This document shows, one piece after another, positions 1 to 7,305 of a stretch of 64,000 nucleotides of DNA. Position numbers and translations under genes: made by a program. Position 1 is the first letter of the stretch. Each line of letters begins with the position of its first letter. The DNA lies in NCBI GenBank assembly GCA_900546175.1, contig URBX01000002.1:62001-126000 (forward strand), read 5' to 3'. The stretch comes from an uncultured Eggerthella sp. Lineage in GTDB: Bacteria > Actinomycetota > Coriobacteriia > Coriobacteriales > Eggerthellaceae. The notes under the pieces are model-generated. The model searched no databases. It had not been told where the DNA came from and was given only the letters and a program-made list of their open reading frames with translations.

Positions 1-218
1 TAATCGAGAATATCGATAAGTTCAATCTCTAAGTCTTCAGGGACTTCAACGCCTTTACGCAGCTCAGAATCTGTCCGCTGCTTCAAGATTTCTAGCGCTT
101 GAACAGTTGAAACTGCTGCGCTCTTATGACCTGAACCCACAGAAGCATGAACCACTAAAACACGTGGTTTTTGCTTTTCTGGATGTATGGAAGATTGTTT
201 AGATTGTTCACTATTCAT
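1..218 (-). CDS. MGDG-synthase/diacylglycerol glucosyltransferase-like protein, N-terminal part only
   Basis: The first 72 residues are visible; the gene runs off the left edge. After a polar 18-residue leader comes a beta strand (RVLVV) and the glycine-rich loop HASVGSGHKSAA at residues 24-35. This loop is the N-terminal signature of the monogalactosyldiacylglycerol synthase/processive glucosyltransferase fold (GT28-related). Members transfer a sugar from a UDP-sugar to diacylglycerol at the cytoplasmic membrane face and supply glycolipids or lipoteichoic acid anchors. The donor-binding C-terminal domain is outside the window, so substrate and exact product cannot be judged. The ATG start has no strong Shine-Dalgarno. 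Confidence 0.72.
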   Translation of the reverse strand, partial: MNSEQSKQSSIHPEKQKPRVLVVHASVGSGHKSAAVSTVQALEILKQRTDSELRKGVEVPEDLEIELIDILD

Positions 219-388
219 GTCAGAAACAGGCAGCTCTTATCTTCGTATTCTTTTCTTATATTCGTTTTAACCTTTGGTAAAAGCATTTTCAATAATAGAC
301 CAGGAAAGAACAGGCAAATTACGAAATACGATAAAAGGGCAAGGCGATAGCTTTTTCTTAGTTTCATTGGCGTTTTTTCAGAAAAGCC

Positions 389-416
389 TTGCAAAGAATT
401 TGTTCGTTGTTATAAT
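389..416 (+). promoter_or_regulatory. Promoter of tRNA-Leu
   Basis: A -35 box TTGCAA (389-394), a 16-base spacer and a perfect -10 box TATAAT (411-416) lie directly before the tRNA. Transcription would begin near 423, only a few bases before the mature 5' end at 427. Confidence 0.75.
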
Positions 417-426
417 TTGTACTTGC

Positions 427-510
427 GCCGGAGTGGCGGAACGGCAGACGCGGCGGTCTCAAAAACCGTTGTCGAGAGACGTGCGGGTTCAAATCCCGCC
501 TCCGGCACCA
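427..510 (+). tRNA. tRNA-Leu (anticodon CAA)
   Basis: Acceptor arm GCCGGAG pairs with CTCCGGC, followed by discriminator A and an encoded CCA (508-510). The anticodon stem GCGGT/ACCGT encloses the loop CTCAAAA, with anticodon CAA at 460-462. A long variable arm follows, as expected of a class II (Leu/Ser/Tyr) tRNA, then the T arm GCGGG-TTCAAAT-CCCGC. It reads UUG codons. It has its own promoter and terminator and opposes the surrounding minus-strand genes. Confidence 0.96.
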
Positions 511-520
511 GTTGCTACTC

Positions 521-548
521 AAAAGAGCTGATTATCAGCTCTTTTTTT
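521..548 (+). terminator. Intrinsic terminator of tRNA-Leu
   Basis: Stem AGAGCTGA (524-531) and TCAGCTCT (535-542) with loop TTA, followed by a run of T ending at 548. It lies eleven bases after the tRNA CCA end. Confidence 0.9.
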
Positions 549-576
549 ATGCAAAAATGTAGGCTATTTGGAGAGC

Positions 577-641
577 CATAGGAACAAATACGGATATGAG
601 AAGGCCTAATAAACGCAGATAAGGGGTCCTTTTCATTTTTG
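577..641 (+). repeat. Dispersed intergenic repeat, copy A
   Basis: The core ATAGGAACAAATACGGATATG (577-597, quoted from the sequence in two parts: ATAGGAACAAA then TACGGATATG) continues into TAATAAACGCAGATAAGGGG and a T-rich end. The same order of blocks recurs on the minus strand at 52381-52447. Related cores occur at 1295-1377. A small GGCT/AGCC stem precedes the core. The function is unknown. Confidence 0.7.
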
Positions 642-688
642 CGAAGAATATAAACGAATGACGACCCTTAAAACTTAGCTTTAAGGGT

Positions 689-1165
689 CTATCCGCTAAA
701 AACCCCAAAGTATACCCCACAAAAACTTACACACAATACAGGAGCAAGAGGAAACGATCGCTCCTTTCTTACGGTGTACACTAAAGCCCACAAACACGAA
801 CCCAAACCAACAAGACAGAGAAAATTAATAAGAGAAAAAAGCGGGAGCGCAAATGCGAACAAGGACAATAGCTTCACGTCACCCATTCCCAGCACGCATT
901 TTCCCGAAATCATGCTTCCTACTATCGATACCGCACTACCAACCCCAAAGCACACAAGAAGTTGAATTGTTCCTTGCTGCCAAGAAAAAGCATTGTCCTC
1001 GCAAAACAATACGACAGCGAGCATAAGAGCAACAGCCAGTAAGTTTTTGTTGGGAATAATGCGCTTTTGCATATCAATCCAGGAAATATGAAACAATTCC
1101 CCCACCAACAATACCTTCAATATCCCCACTAAAAATTTAACTATAGTTAATTCTGATGCTGTCAT
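689..1165 (-). CDS. Prepilin peptidase, short A24-type (TadV/CpaA-like)
   Basis: This 158-residue integral membrane protein has the two aspartate motifs of the type IV prepilin peptidase family. D31 lies in IDMQKRIIPN and D96 in GMGDVKL. The family cleaves leader peptides of type IV pilin-like proteins at the inner membrane face. The size matches the short TadV/CpaA class, which lacks the N-terminal methyltransferase domain of PilD. Hydrophobic segments flank both motifs. No pilin or Tad assembly gene is in the window, so the substrate is unknown; a Flp pilus or competence pseudopilin elsewhere is the natural guess. The gene stands alone between tRNA-Leu and an intergenic repeat cluster. Confidence 0.82.
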   Translation of the reverse strand: MTASELTIVKFLVGILKVLLVGELFHISWIDMQKRIIPNKNLLAVALMLAVVLFCEDNAFSWQQGTIQLLVCFGVGSAVSIVGSMISGKCVLGMGDVKLLSLFAFALPLFSLINFLCLVGLGSCLWALVYTVRKERSFPLAPVLCVSFCGVYFGVFSG

Positions 1166-1294
1166 TACTTTCTTACCCCATGAAGAGTTTCTTGCTTTTG
1201 CTCTATAGAGAGCTCTTTTGATACTCTGACAAAAAGCCCTTAACTCGAACTGAAAAACAACTCAAACCATTCTTATTTGCCAGGTAAGCAGCCT

Positions 1295-1377
1295 GGTTAT
1301 AGGAACAAATGTGGATACGAAAGCGTTACTGATGGTTATAGAAACTAAGGGTTATAGAAACTAACGTGGATATGAAA
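1295..1377 (+). repeat. Dispersed intergenic repeat, tandem partial copies B and C
   Basis: Copy B (1295-1321) begins GGTTATAGGAACAAATGTGG. Copy C1 (1334-1350) holds only the left half, GGTTATAGAAACTAAGG. Copy C2 (1350-1377) is GGTTATAGAAACTAACG followed by TGGATATGAAA. The bases after C2 (GTCCT...CATTTTTATTAGCGAAG, to about 1402) match the far end of copy A, with the middle block missing. A CCAGG/CCTGG stem precedes copy B. Confidence 0.7.
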
Positions 1378-1422
1378 GTCCTATCCATTTTTATTAGCGA
1401 AGGGCCTGACATCCCAAACAAA

Positions 1423-1449
1423 GGTTATAGAGTTACAGGACAAACAAAC
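1423..1449 (+). repeat. Degenerate copy E of the intergenic repeat
   Basis: GGTTATAG (1423-1430) is followed by AGTTACA and GGACAAACAAAC, which resembles the repeat core with an insertion. This is the weakest member of the cluster between the prepilin peptidase and aldolase genes; the 1166-1529 gap otherwise holds only the aldolase terminator. Confidence 0.4.
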
Positions 1450-1453
1450 CCAC

Positions 1454-1488
1454 AAAAAAAGACGGGCTCGCAAACACGAACCCGTCTT
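1454..1488 (-). terminator. Intrinsic terminator of the aldolase gene
   Basis: On the minus strand AAGACGGGTTCG and CGAGCCCGTCTT form a long stem around TGTTTG, followed by seven T. It sits about 40 bases after the aldolase stop. Confidence 0.9.
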
Positions 1489-1529
1489 ATCAAATTGAAA
1501 AATGAAAGCTTCCAAGAAGCTCGACTTCT

Positions 1530-2468
1530 TTAGATAGTGAAGTCCTTTTCGCCATTGAAAACAGCAACCGCGTCTTCAACTTCATAATCTGCCAAAGTAA
1601 TAGCAGAAATAGCCTTTGTCAAACGAACTGCTTCATCCAAGGAACGCATATGAATGTTGCGACCCGTTGCATTGCCGCAAGCGCCACCAATATGAATCTG
1701 ATCATGGAGCTGAGACAAGAACTCAACAGGATCAGCCTTAGAACCACCAGCGCATACCAGACCGCAACGACCAGCAGCAGTAGAAGCAATAGCCAAGTTT
1801 TCAGCAGAAGTCTTACCGTCTGCTTCCTTTGGAGGGTTTACCTTTACGAAGTCTGCGCCCAAGCAAAGAGCAACACCTGCTGCACCAGCAATAAGGCTAG
1901 GAGCCTTTTCATCCTCAACTGCCTTACCGCGAGGATAAATCCACAAAACAACAATCAAGCCATTTGCGTGAGCCTCAGCAATAAGTTCGCCAGCTTCTGC
2001 CATCATGGTTGATTCATATTCAGAACCCAAATAAATGGTGTAACCCAAACCAACAATGTTTACGCCTGCATCACGCATTGCCAATACCGCATCAAGCTCA
2101 TGAAGCTGTGGTGAGTATGGGTCATCCTGAGAGGTTTTTACCAAGTTGGTCTTAGAGTTCATCTTTACCAAGTAGTTTGCCTCTGGATAATCGTTTGCGT
2201 ACATAGAAATAAGACCACGCTGACCAGCAACAACACCACATACGCCCTGGGTGCCAATCTGGAACAAGTGCTCTGGATCTGCATCAGAAGGATCAATACC
2301 TTCACCATAGAAATCGGCATTCAAATGCTCAATTTTCTGGTCGCAAGCAAAAAGCATAAGACGACCAGTGCCGCGAGTTGCCTTCATGTAGTTGTCAACG
2401 TAGGTCTCACGAGCCTCAGGCATTACATCAGCAGGGATGCGTACCTGATCACGAGTAATAGTTGGCAT
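1530..2468 (-). CDS. Class I fructose-bisphosphate aldolase, DhnA/FbaB-type
   Basis: This is a 312-residue TIM-barrel aldolase of the DhnA family. It cleaves fructose 1,6-bisphosphate to glyceraldehyde 3-phosphate and dihydroxyacetone phosphate in glycolysis through a lysine Schiff base. Visible features are ACDQKIEHLN at 41-50, K209 in DFVKVNPP as the Schiff-base candidate, and phosphate-binding segments AGGSK (about 240-244) and GGACGNATGRN (261-271). The start at 2468 was chosen over an in-frame ATG nine codons upstream because AAGGAGG lies seven bases before it. It is monocistronic, with its own promoter and terminator. A different sugar-phosphate aldolase specificity cannot be fully excluded. 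Confidence 0.9.
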   Translation of the reverse strand: MPTITRDQVRIPADVMPEARETYVDNYMKATRGTGRLMLFACDQKIEHLNADFYGEGIDPSDADPEHLFQIGTQGVCGVVAGQRGLISMYANDYPEANYLVKMNSKTNLVKTSQDDPYSPQLHELDAVLAMRDAGVNIVGLGYTIYLGSEYESTMMAEAGELIAEAHANGLIVVLWIYPRGKAVEDEKAPSLIAGAAGVALCLGADFVKVNPPKEADGKTSAENLAIASTAAGRCGLVCAGGSKADPVEFLSQLHDQIHIGGACGNATGRNIHMRSLDEAVRLTKAISAITLADYEVEDAVAVFNGEKDFTI

Positions 2469-2522
2469 ATTGTCCTCCTTATATGCGAACAACAATTAAT
2501 AACAATCTATCAAAGCTTTTTC

Positions 2523-2550
2523 ATTATAGCGAAAAGAGCTTCATTAATAA
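2523..2550 (-). promoter_or_regulatory. Likely promoter of the aldolase gene
   Basis: On the minus strand a perfect -10 box TATAAT (2523-2528) lies 16 bases after TTATTA (2545-2550), a weak -35 box. It is about 55 bases upstream of the start codon. Confidence 0.5.
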
Positions 2551-2576
2551 CTAGTTCCCCAAATCTCTCGCAGAAA

Positions 2577-3338
2577 TTACTTCGTCTCTTTTGAAGAGGA
2601 GAGCTTATCGAGAATCTTATCACGATTAAAAATGCCTATTGCACAGAGAATTAGCGCAATAACGAGAACGATTATTCCTCCCATAATATTGTCTCCCGTA
2701 AGCCCAGAAGCAATATAGGTAGTTGCAACAAGCGCTGGAAGGCGCGCAACGTTTGCCACAATCAAAAAGGTTTTCATGGACATGTTAGTCAAAGGAACCA
2801 AGTAGGTAAAAACATCCTTTGGCATTGCAGGAATCAAAAACAAAATAAAAACAATCAGAGTAAGCTTTCCCGACTGCTCAAACTTCTCAAACTTATCCAT
2901 GTACTTTTCGGAAACCATTGCCTGAACAAACGGCGCTCCTAGTTTACGGACAAGAAGAAATACGCACGCACTTGAAAAAACACAACCCACAATAAGAATC
3001 AAGGAGCCAATCCAAGGGCCATAAATAATTCCAGCCGCTGCCTCAACAACCTCACCTGGTATAAACGCAACAATAATTTGAAGGAACTGAAGAGCGAGCA
3101 ACATAAACACTCCGCTTGCTCCCATTTTTTGAATCTCTTCAACAACTTTTGAAGGACCGCCTTCAAAAAGCATTGAAAGACTTGGCCACAAGAGAACAAC
3201 AATGCCCACTACAATAAGAAAAAAAGCAAGCAAGCCGCCCAGTTTTATCAGATCACTGCTCTTTACTAAATGACCGTGAATAGAGACTGTCTGTTCTTCT
3301 TGGGCTTTATTTGATTGCTTTTTCTTCTCTGAGTTCAT
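2577..3338 (-). CDS. TVP38/TMEM64 family membrane protein (VTT domain)
   Basis: A 253-residue polytopic membrane protein. A charged cytoplasmic N-terminus (about 30 residues) is followed by a first membrane span near 33-53 and then the VTT/SNARE-associated core: FIPGEVVEAAAGIIYGP, re-entrant glycine-rich segments, and FLIPAMPKDVFTYLVPLTNM. The family is related to DedA and is linked to lipid scrambling or envelope homeostasis; the substrate here is unknown. Its ATG follows the stop codon of the PRC-barrel gene directly, so the two are translationally coupled. Confidence 0.85.
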   Translation of the reverse strand: MNSEKKKQSNKAQEEQTVSIHGHLVKSSDLIKLGGLLAFFLIVVGIVVLLWPSLSMLFEGGPSKVVEEIQKMGASGVFMLLALQFLQIIVAFIPGEVVEAAAGIIYGPWIGSLILIVGCVFSSACVFLLVRKLGAPFVQAMVSEKYMDKFEKFEQSGKLTLIVFILFLIPAMPKDVFTYLVPLTNMSMKTFLIVANVARLPALVATTYIASGLTGDNIMGGIIVLVIALILCAIGIFNRDKILDKLSSSKETK

Positions 3339-4169
3339 TTACGAATCGTCCTCACCGTACCGAGCTTTCTTATACTCTTCTTTAAAGCTTGAAAACATTC
3401 CGCTTGTTTTTCCAAGCTGAGCCCCTAAAGCAAACGCTCCCTTGTTTACTGCCTCTTCTGTTTTTTCGGCTGCATGAGAAAGAGCAGGCTTTGCTTTTTC
3501 TCCTACCGAATCTGCCACCGGCTTTATCTTTTCAGCAACTTCACTTGCCTTATGAGAGGCTTTTGCGTATCCTCTGCCTGCCTTTTCAGCAAGACCGCCA
3601 ACAGATTCATACGATAAAGCATCATCCGAGACAATCATTGCGCCCTGAAAATCGGTGTCGCTCTGCGCATTGCGCAAGCGTTCACCCACTCCAAAACGGA
3701 ATCCTAAAATGCATTCTGCAGGCAGCTCAGTCATTCCAAGAACCGCGTCTTTTGCCAAACCAGTATCGATTAGACATGAAACAACTTTTCCGTCCTTGGT
3801 ATTAAAGCGAACACTTCCTACATAACCACAGGATTCTCCCCCTTCGGTCATCAAAGGAAGACCCTGCCAAATAATGCATTCATCCCACAAGACGCCCAAT
3901 CGTTTACAGGCTGCTTTTCCTGTTGATTCGCTGTCGTCTGAGATAACAATGCTACCATCAACAACATCAAAGGCATCATATGCCACAAAAATATCACTTC
4001 TGTGAAACATCCAAGCCACATCTGGTCTTTTTACCGTAAATCCAATGACATACCGCTTCTTAGGATGGAACACAAAAGAATGAACTTTTCCAATTTTTTT
4101 GTCAGGCTTTTTGGCGTCATACACCTTTACACCCATTAGTTCGCTTGTTAAGTATGTTTCTTTTTTCAT
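3339..4169 (-). CDS. PRC-barrel domain protein with amphipathic C-terminal tail
   Basis: 276 residues. The N-terminal 75 residues (TSELMGVKVYD...KKIGKVHSFVFHP) form a PRC-barrel-like unit. A second, more divergent barrel follows near 85-165 (GESCGYVGSVRFN...GKVVSCLIDTG). The last 80 residues are Ala/Lys/Glu-rich heptad-like helix (KAGRGYAKASHKASEVAEK), resembling the YtxH-like protein encoded just upstream. PRC barrels bind RNA, RNA-processing factors or photosynthetic partners in different proteins; no specific role is clear here. The ATG at 4169 matches the domain edge. A GTG seven codons upstream lies inside a strong hairpin and is less likely. Confidence 0.7.
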   Translation of the reverse strand: MKKETYLTSELMGVKVYDAKKPDKKIGKVHSFVFHPKKRYVIGFTVKRPDVAWMFHRSDIFVAYDAFDVVDGSIVISDDSESTGKAACKRLGVLWDECIIWQGLPLMTEGGESCGYVGSVRFNTKDGKVVSCLIDTGLAKDAVLGMTELPAECILGFRFGVGERLRNAQSDTDFQGAMIVSDDALSYESVGGLAEKAGRGYAKASHKASEVAEKIKPVADSVGEKAKPALSHAAEKTEEAVNKGAFALGAQLGKTSGMFSSFKEEYKKARYGEDDS

Positions 4170-4187
4170 CCCTAAAACCCAATCAGG

Positions 4188-4207
4188 CACCCCAAAGGGG
4201 GTGCCTT
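4188..4207 (-). promoter_or_regulatory. Strong hairpin just upstream of the PRC-barrel start
   Basis: GGCACCCC and GGGGTGCC form a perfect 8-bp GC-rich stem with loop CTTT, ending about 18 bases before the PRC-barrel ATG. A weak T tract (GGGTTTT) follows on the minus strand. It could be a terminator for the upstream YtxH-like gene, an attenuator, or an mRNA end stabiliser. Confidence 0.5.
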
Positions 4208-4238
4208 GACTTCACTAAAAAATAATTCTAAAACCTGT

Positions 4239-4307
4239 TACGCTTACCTGCACTTCACGAAAAGCAACTACACTTTTCTACGCTTAAAACGTAATCATGT
4301 ACGCTTA
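4239..4307. repeat. Three phased direct repeats of TACGCTTA
   Basis: TACGCTTA occurs at 4239-4246, 4279-4286 and 4300-4307, all in the same orientation, in the gap between the YtxH-like and PRC-barrel genes. The offsets are 40 and 21 bases, close to whole helical turns. This may be an operator or coincidence. Confidence 0.35.
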
Positions 4308-4323
4308 GCAGCGTTTATCGTAA

Positions 4324-5133
4324 TTACTTGCGCTTTGCGGCAATAGCATCTACTGCAGCCGGAATAGCGTCTACTGCAGCATCACGAGCCTGCTCAGCAT
4401 TTTTTGCAATCTGAGAAGCAATGCGCTCACGAGCTTCATCAATTTTCTGGCGAAGCTCCTCGGATGAAGGATCATTCTTAACTGGAGCAGGAGCCTGTGC
4501 TTTCTTTTCGGAAAGCGAGCGAAGAGCTTCCTGTCCATTGTCTACTACAGTGTTGATAACCTTTGTAGATCCAGAAGCTAGAGCAGAAAGAGCATCGTCA
4601 CCAAGAGTACCTTTTTCAGCTGAAGCCTGAGCAGCACGAATTGCTTCCTGGCCATTATCTACTACCGTATTAATTACAACGGTAGACTTCTCTGCAACAA
4701 CATCTAATGCAGCACGAGCCTGCTTCTTAATATCATCAGAAGGAACTGCACCGGTTACCTGATCTTGAGCTGAACGATAATAATCACGTCCGTTATCAAC
4801 TACTGCATTGATTACATCAGTTGATTTATCAGCTACTACCTCTAATGTGTCCAAAGCTTGCTTTTTTGCTTTTTCAACAACACCGCTCTGAGCAACTTGG
4901 TCCTGAGCTGCACGATAATAATCGCGTCCGTTATCAACTACGGTATTAATTACCTTAGTGGACTTATCAGCTACCACTTCAAGACATTCATTTGCTTTGG
5001 TGCATGAGCAAGGAGTACATCCTGCCTGACCAAGCATCTCTTTCAAGATAGAACGGTTTTCTTCACCAGAACGTGGAGACAAAAGCAAAGCTGCGCCCGC
5101 TCCAATGATGCCACCAATCAAAAACTTGCCCAT
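4324..5133 (-). CDS. YtxH-like protein with four internal repeats
   Basis: 269 residues. The N-terminus MGKFLIGGIIGAGAALLLSPRSGEE is a YtxH-type start: one short membrane helix followed by the L-x-SP-x-SG-x-E motif. A Cys cluster (C39, C42, C44, C50) follows. Four repeats then occur at about 52-80, 98-126, 144-172 and 184-210, each built on KST-x-VINTVVDNG(R/Q). The first two share RDYYRxAQDQV and are nearly identical. The C-terminal 60 residues are charged helix. YtxH proteins are linked to general stress in Bacillus, but their molecular role is not known. It is probably a membrane-tethered helical rod. The neighbouring PRC-barrel protein has a similar helical tail. Confidence 0.75.
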   Translation of the reverse strand: MGKFLIGGIIGAGAALLLSPRSGEENRSILKEMLGQAGCTPCSCTKANECLEVVADKSTKVINTVVDNGRDYYRAAQDQVAQSGVVEKAKKQALDTLEVVADKSTDVINAVVDNGRDYYRSAQDQVTGAVPSDDIKKQARAALDVVAEKSTVVINTVVDNGQEAIRAAQASAEKGTLGDDALSALASGSTKVINTVVDNGQEALRSLSEKKAQAPAPVKNDPSSEELRQKIDEARERIASQIAKNAEQARDAAVDAIPAAVDAIAAKRK

Positions 5134-5264
5134 ATTGGCCCCCTTCTATATGCCCAAAACTAATTTATAGCTTTAAAGCTCGATATTGATTCTGACCGAT
5201 TGCTTTTTATTATAACGTGCATTCATCGTTTCAACGACTAATTCATATAGCCCTTACAAATAGA

Positions 5265-6158
5265 TTATGCAGATAGAAGCGCGTCAAAGAGGCCCGGAAG
5301 AGAAATTCCCGCCACTTTACAAGCCTGGCTAAACGGAGTCTTGCCCACAATTGCAGGAGAAGGGTTGAGGCGAACAATCGCTACCTGCGCACCATCCCAT
5401 AACACATCCACGCATCCGTAGTCTAAAAGGCCACTTGCTTGATACACTTCAAGCGCAGCACGTTCAATTTCGCAGCGTATTGCCTCGGCAGAACCCGCAT
5501 CATGAGATAAAACTTCACTTCTCACTGCCTCTAACGTTCCAAGCTCGATTGGGCAGAGCGCATAAGCATTAGCCCCCGAACCAAGAACAGGAACAGTAAG
5601 TGCCACCCCTTCGCTATACGAAGATACAAAAAGGGCAGTATTTGTTTCAGAAGCAGCCTGAAGAACAGCTTTCATTTCTTCTTCGGAATTTATGACGCCC
5701 ACTGTTGATGAAGTAGTGTTTTGCACCCACACAGGATAGCCGCCAGGAATACGTGACTTTACTAACCGCGACAACTCTTGGGCTTCAAGCATGCTGCTTA
5801 TTTGGGTGCTTATATACATTCCGTGCGAAACGCCTGCAGTCGCATACTCCCCTGTCAAATCAGTAAAGACTCCTAAATTGTGCGCTACTGCTCTTGGATC
5901 TGCCGTCATCGTACGAACAAAAGCCGAAGAACCCGCATATTCAATGCCTAAGCACTCAAGCAGCTCCCCTAAAGGAATAAGCGCTTCGCCTAAAGAAGCA
6001 TCCACATAACAAACCTGAGGCAATTCATCTATAAGTGTCTGACGAATACCTTTACTGTATTCAACAACTAAAACCTCATTACCTACTTCTTCTAAATGAG
6101 CTTTAATGCTCTCAAACGAACTGGCAAGCTGAGGAGCAACAATCAGAGCAATTTTCAT
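5265..6158 (-). CDS. Divergent D-alanine-D-alanine-ligase-like ATP-grasp protein
   Basis: 297 residues with the outline of a Ddl fold. The N-terminal Rossmann-like domain MKIALIVAP is followed by LGIEYAGSSAFVRTMTADPRAV, the counterpart of the Ddl region after the Ser-containing GSG loop. The C-terminal core is GCVDVLWDG...VAIVRLNPSPAIVGKTPFSQACKVAGISLPGL. Ddl enzymes carry E-x-N there as Mg ligands (EVNTLPG); here it is R263-L-N265, so one metal ligand is lost. The usual ATP-binding lysine motifs are also hard to find. It may ligate something other than D-Ala, or act as a non-catalytic partner. It follows a small CphA-N-like gene by 23 bases, which suggests an operon. Confidence 0.6.
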   Translation of the reverse strand: MKIALIVAPQLASSFESIKAHLEEVGNEVLVVEYSKGIRQTLIDELPQVCYVDASLGEALIPLGELLECLGIEYAGSSAFVRTMTADPRAVAHNLGVFTDLTGEYATAGVSHGMYISTQISSMLEAQELSRLVKSRIPGGYPVWVQNTTSSTVGVINSEEEMKAVLQAASETNTALFVSSYSEGVALTVPVLGSGANAYALCPIELGTLEAVRSEVLSHDAGSAEAIRCEIERAALEVYQASGLLDYGCVDVLWDGAQVAIVRLNPSPAIVGKTPFSQACKVAGISLPGLFDALLSA

Positions 6159-6181
6159 ACAAAACTCCTTTAATTCGGGGG

Positions 6182-6604
6182 TTACTGAGATTCTTGAATT
6201 AAATAAGAATTAAGCAATGCTTGAGCTTTTTTTACCGCATTAAGCGCAATTACATCATTTACAAACGAAAAAGATACACTGGCTTCATTCTCTTGATCGG
6301 TCCATTGAGTAACTCCAACCAAAACCACATCCTTTTGGTTTGAACCTCTTTCTAAAAGAGCGTTTACCTGAAGCTCAATAACCATATGTTCAAATAGATG
6401 AGGCAGCGAAGTGTTATTCATTACACAGCCAAAAGTTGCACCCACTTCATTTTTACATGTGTGTTCTGCCAAATAGGGAAAATCTTCAAGCGCCTTTTGA
6501 ATGAGCGTCTGATTAGTAAAACGAGGCGCTCCCTTTTCAAGAACGAGAGTCAGCTGCATTTTTCCTTGCAAAACCCGTATATGTTTTACTTTCACTAACT
6601 CCAT
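6182..6604 (-). CDS. Small protein resembling the N-terminal domain of cyanophycin synthetase
   Basis: 140 residues. The segment SLPHLFEHMVIELQVNALLERG (core FEHMVIELQ at 71-79) is close to the HVVEHVALELQxxAG motif of the N-terminal domain of cyanophycin synthetase (CphA) and related ligases. Before it lie alternating beta strands and a helix (TLIQKALEDFPYL). In CphA this domain precedes an ATP-grasp and a Mur-ligase domain. Here it stands alone, directly upstream of an ATP-grasp gene. I infer that the two proteins may form a split enzyme. The Shine-Dalgarno (GAGATGG) is modest. Confidence 0.55.
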   Translation of the reverse strand: MELVKVKHIRVLQGKMQLTLVLEKGAPRFTNQTLIQKALEDFPYLAEHTCKNEVGATFGCVMNNTSLPHLFEHMVIELQVNALLERGSNQKDVVLVGVTQWTDQENEASVSFSFVNDVIALNAVKKAQALLNSYLIQESQ

Positions 6605-6640
6605 ATTGCCATCTCGAAGATATCAAGCACTGCACATTGC

Positions 6641-7285
6641 TTATTCTTTAGGCGACGAATCGCCCGAAGAGTTATTCTGGCTTGATTCCTCTTCTAAAGA
6701 AGCACCCGAAGAGTTATTCTGGTTCGATTCGCTTTCGACAGATGAATCATCTTTATCAAGGTTTTCTCCATAAACTGCGCTCGCTTTCATCAGTGTTGTC
6801 ACTGAGGTTCCAGAAGTTTCTCCCTTCTCAACAATAACAAGCGTATCTCGCTCTTCCGAGAAAGCGTATGAGCCTTCGCCAGACAAATCTTTAAAGGTAA
6901 AGGTTATTGTTTTTTCGAACGTATCTAGGGCATAGTCATATGCTGTTTCTGAATTAAAGACAATTTGGGAATCGGTAATAAGAACTTCGTATCCTGTTTC
7001 TTTCGAAATCCATTTTCCCTGAAAATCGGCTTTATCGTCATAACGGAACCACTGGTTCCAACCTAAATAGATAAGCCCTGCAAGTAATACAACAACTACT
7101 ACTCCAATGAAGTACCACACTGGTTTTGGAAAGATAGGCTTCTTCTCAACTCTGTGGGTTGGAGTTTTCTTTTTCGATTGATCGGTCTTTGTATGTTTTA
7201 GGACGCGTTTTTGAGAAACACCACTGGCAGCAGTGGTGTTTCTTTGAGTAGTTTGTCTTTTTACTGGTTTACGCTTAGTTGGCAT
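6641..7285 (-). CDS. Single-pass membrane protein of unknown function
   Basis: 214 residues. A highly basic N-terminal tail (1-50, rich in K, R, T and Q) precedes one membrane helix at about 57-76 (WYFIGVVVVVLLAGLIYLGW). An outside domain (80-165) follows with the beta-rich pattern FQGKWISKETGYEVLITDSQ, reminiscent of small lipocalin-like or DUF domains found in Coriobacteriia. The last 40 residues are Ser/Asn/Glu-rich, with the repeated motif (E)SNQNNSSG-A/D-S. Topology is N-in, C-out by the positive-inside rule. It lies 20 bases after serS and is probably cotranscribed with it. I do not recognise a function. Confidence 0.65.
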   Translation of the reverse strand: MPTKRKPVKRQTTQRNTTAASGVSQKRVLKHTKTDQSKKKTPTHRVEKKPIFPKPVWYFIGVVVVVLLAGLIYLGWNQWFRYDDKADFQGKWISKETGYEVLITDSQIVFNSETAYDYALDTFEKTITFTFKDLSGEGSYAFSEERDTLVIVEKGETSGTSVTTLMKASAVYGENLDKDDSSVESESNQNNSSGASLEEESSQNNSSGDSSPKE

Positions 7286-7305
7286 AATAAATAATTAAGT
7301 AATTC

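Noticed and set aside
427..510. tRNA-Leu as an integration site with genomic island
   Set aside because: No integrase and no partial tRNA duplicate was found nearby.
274..531. 85-codon ORF across the tRNA-Leu locus
   Set aside because: It reads through the tRNA promoter and the tRNA itself, so it is fortuitous.
1454..1488. CRISPR-like repeat near 1.3-1.5 kb
   Set aside because: The repeated cores are unevenly spaced, differ in length and have no unique spacers; the 1454-1488 palindrome is a plain terminator.
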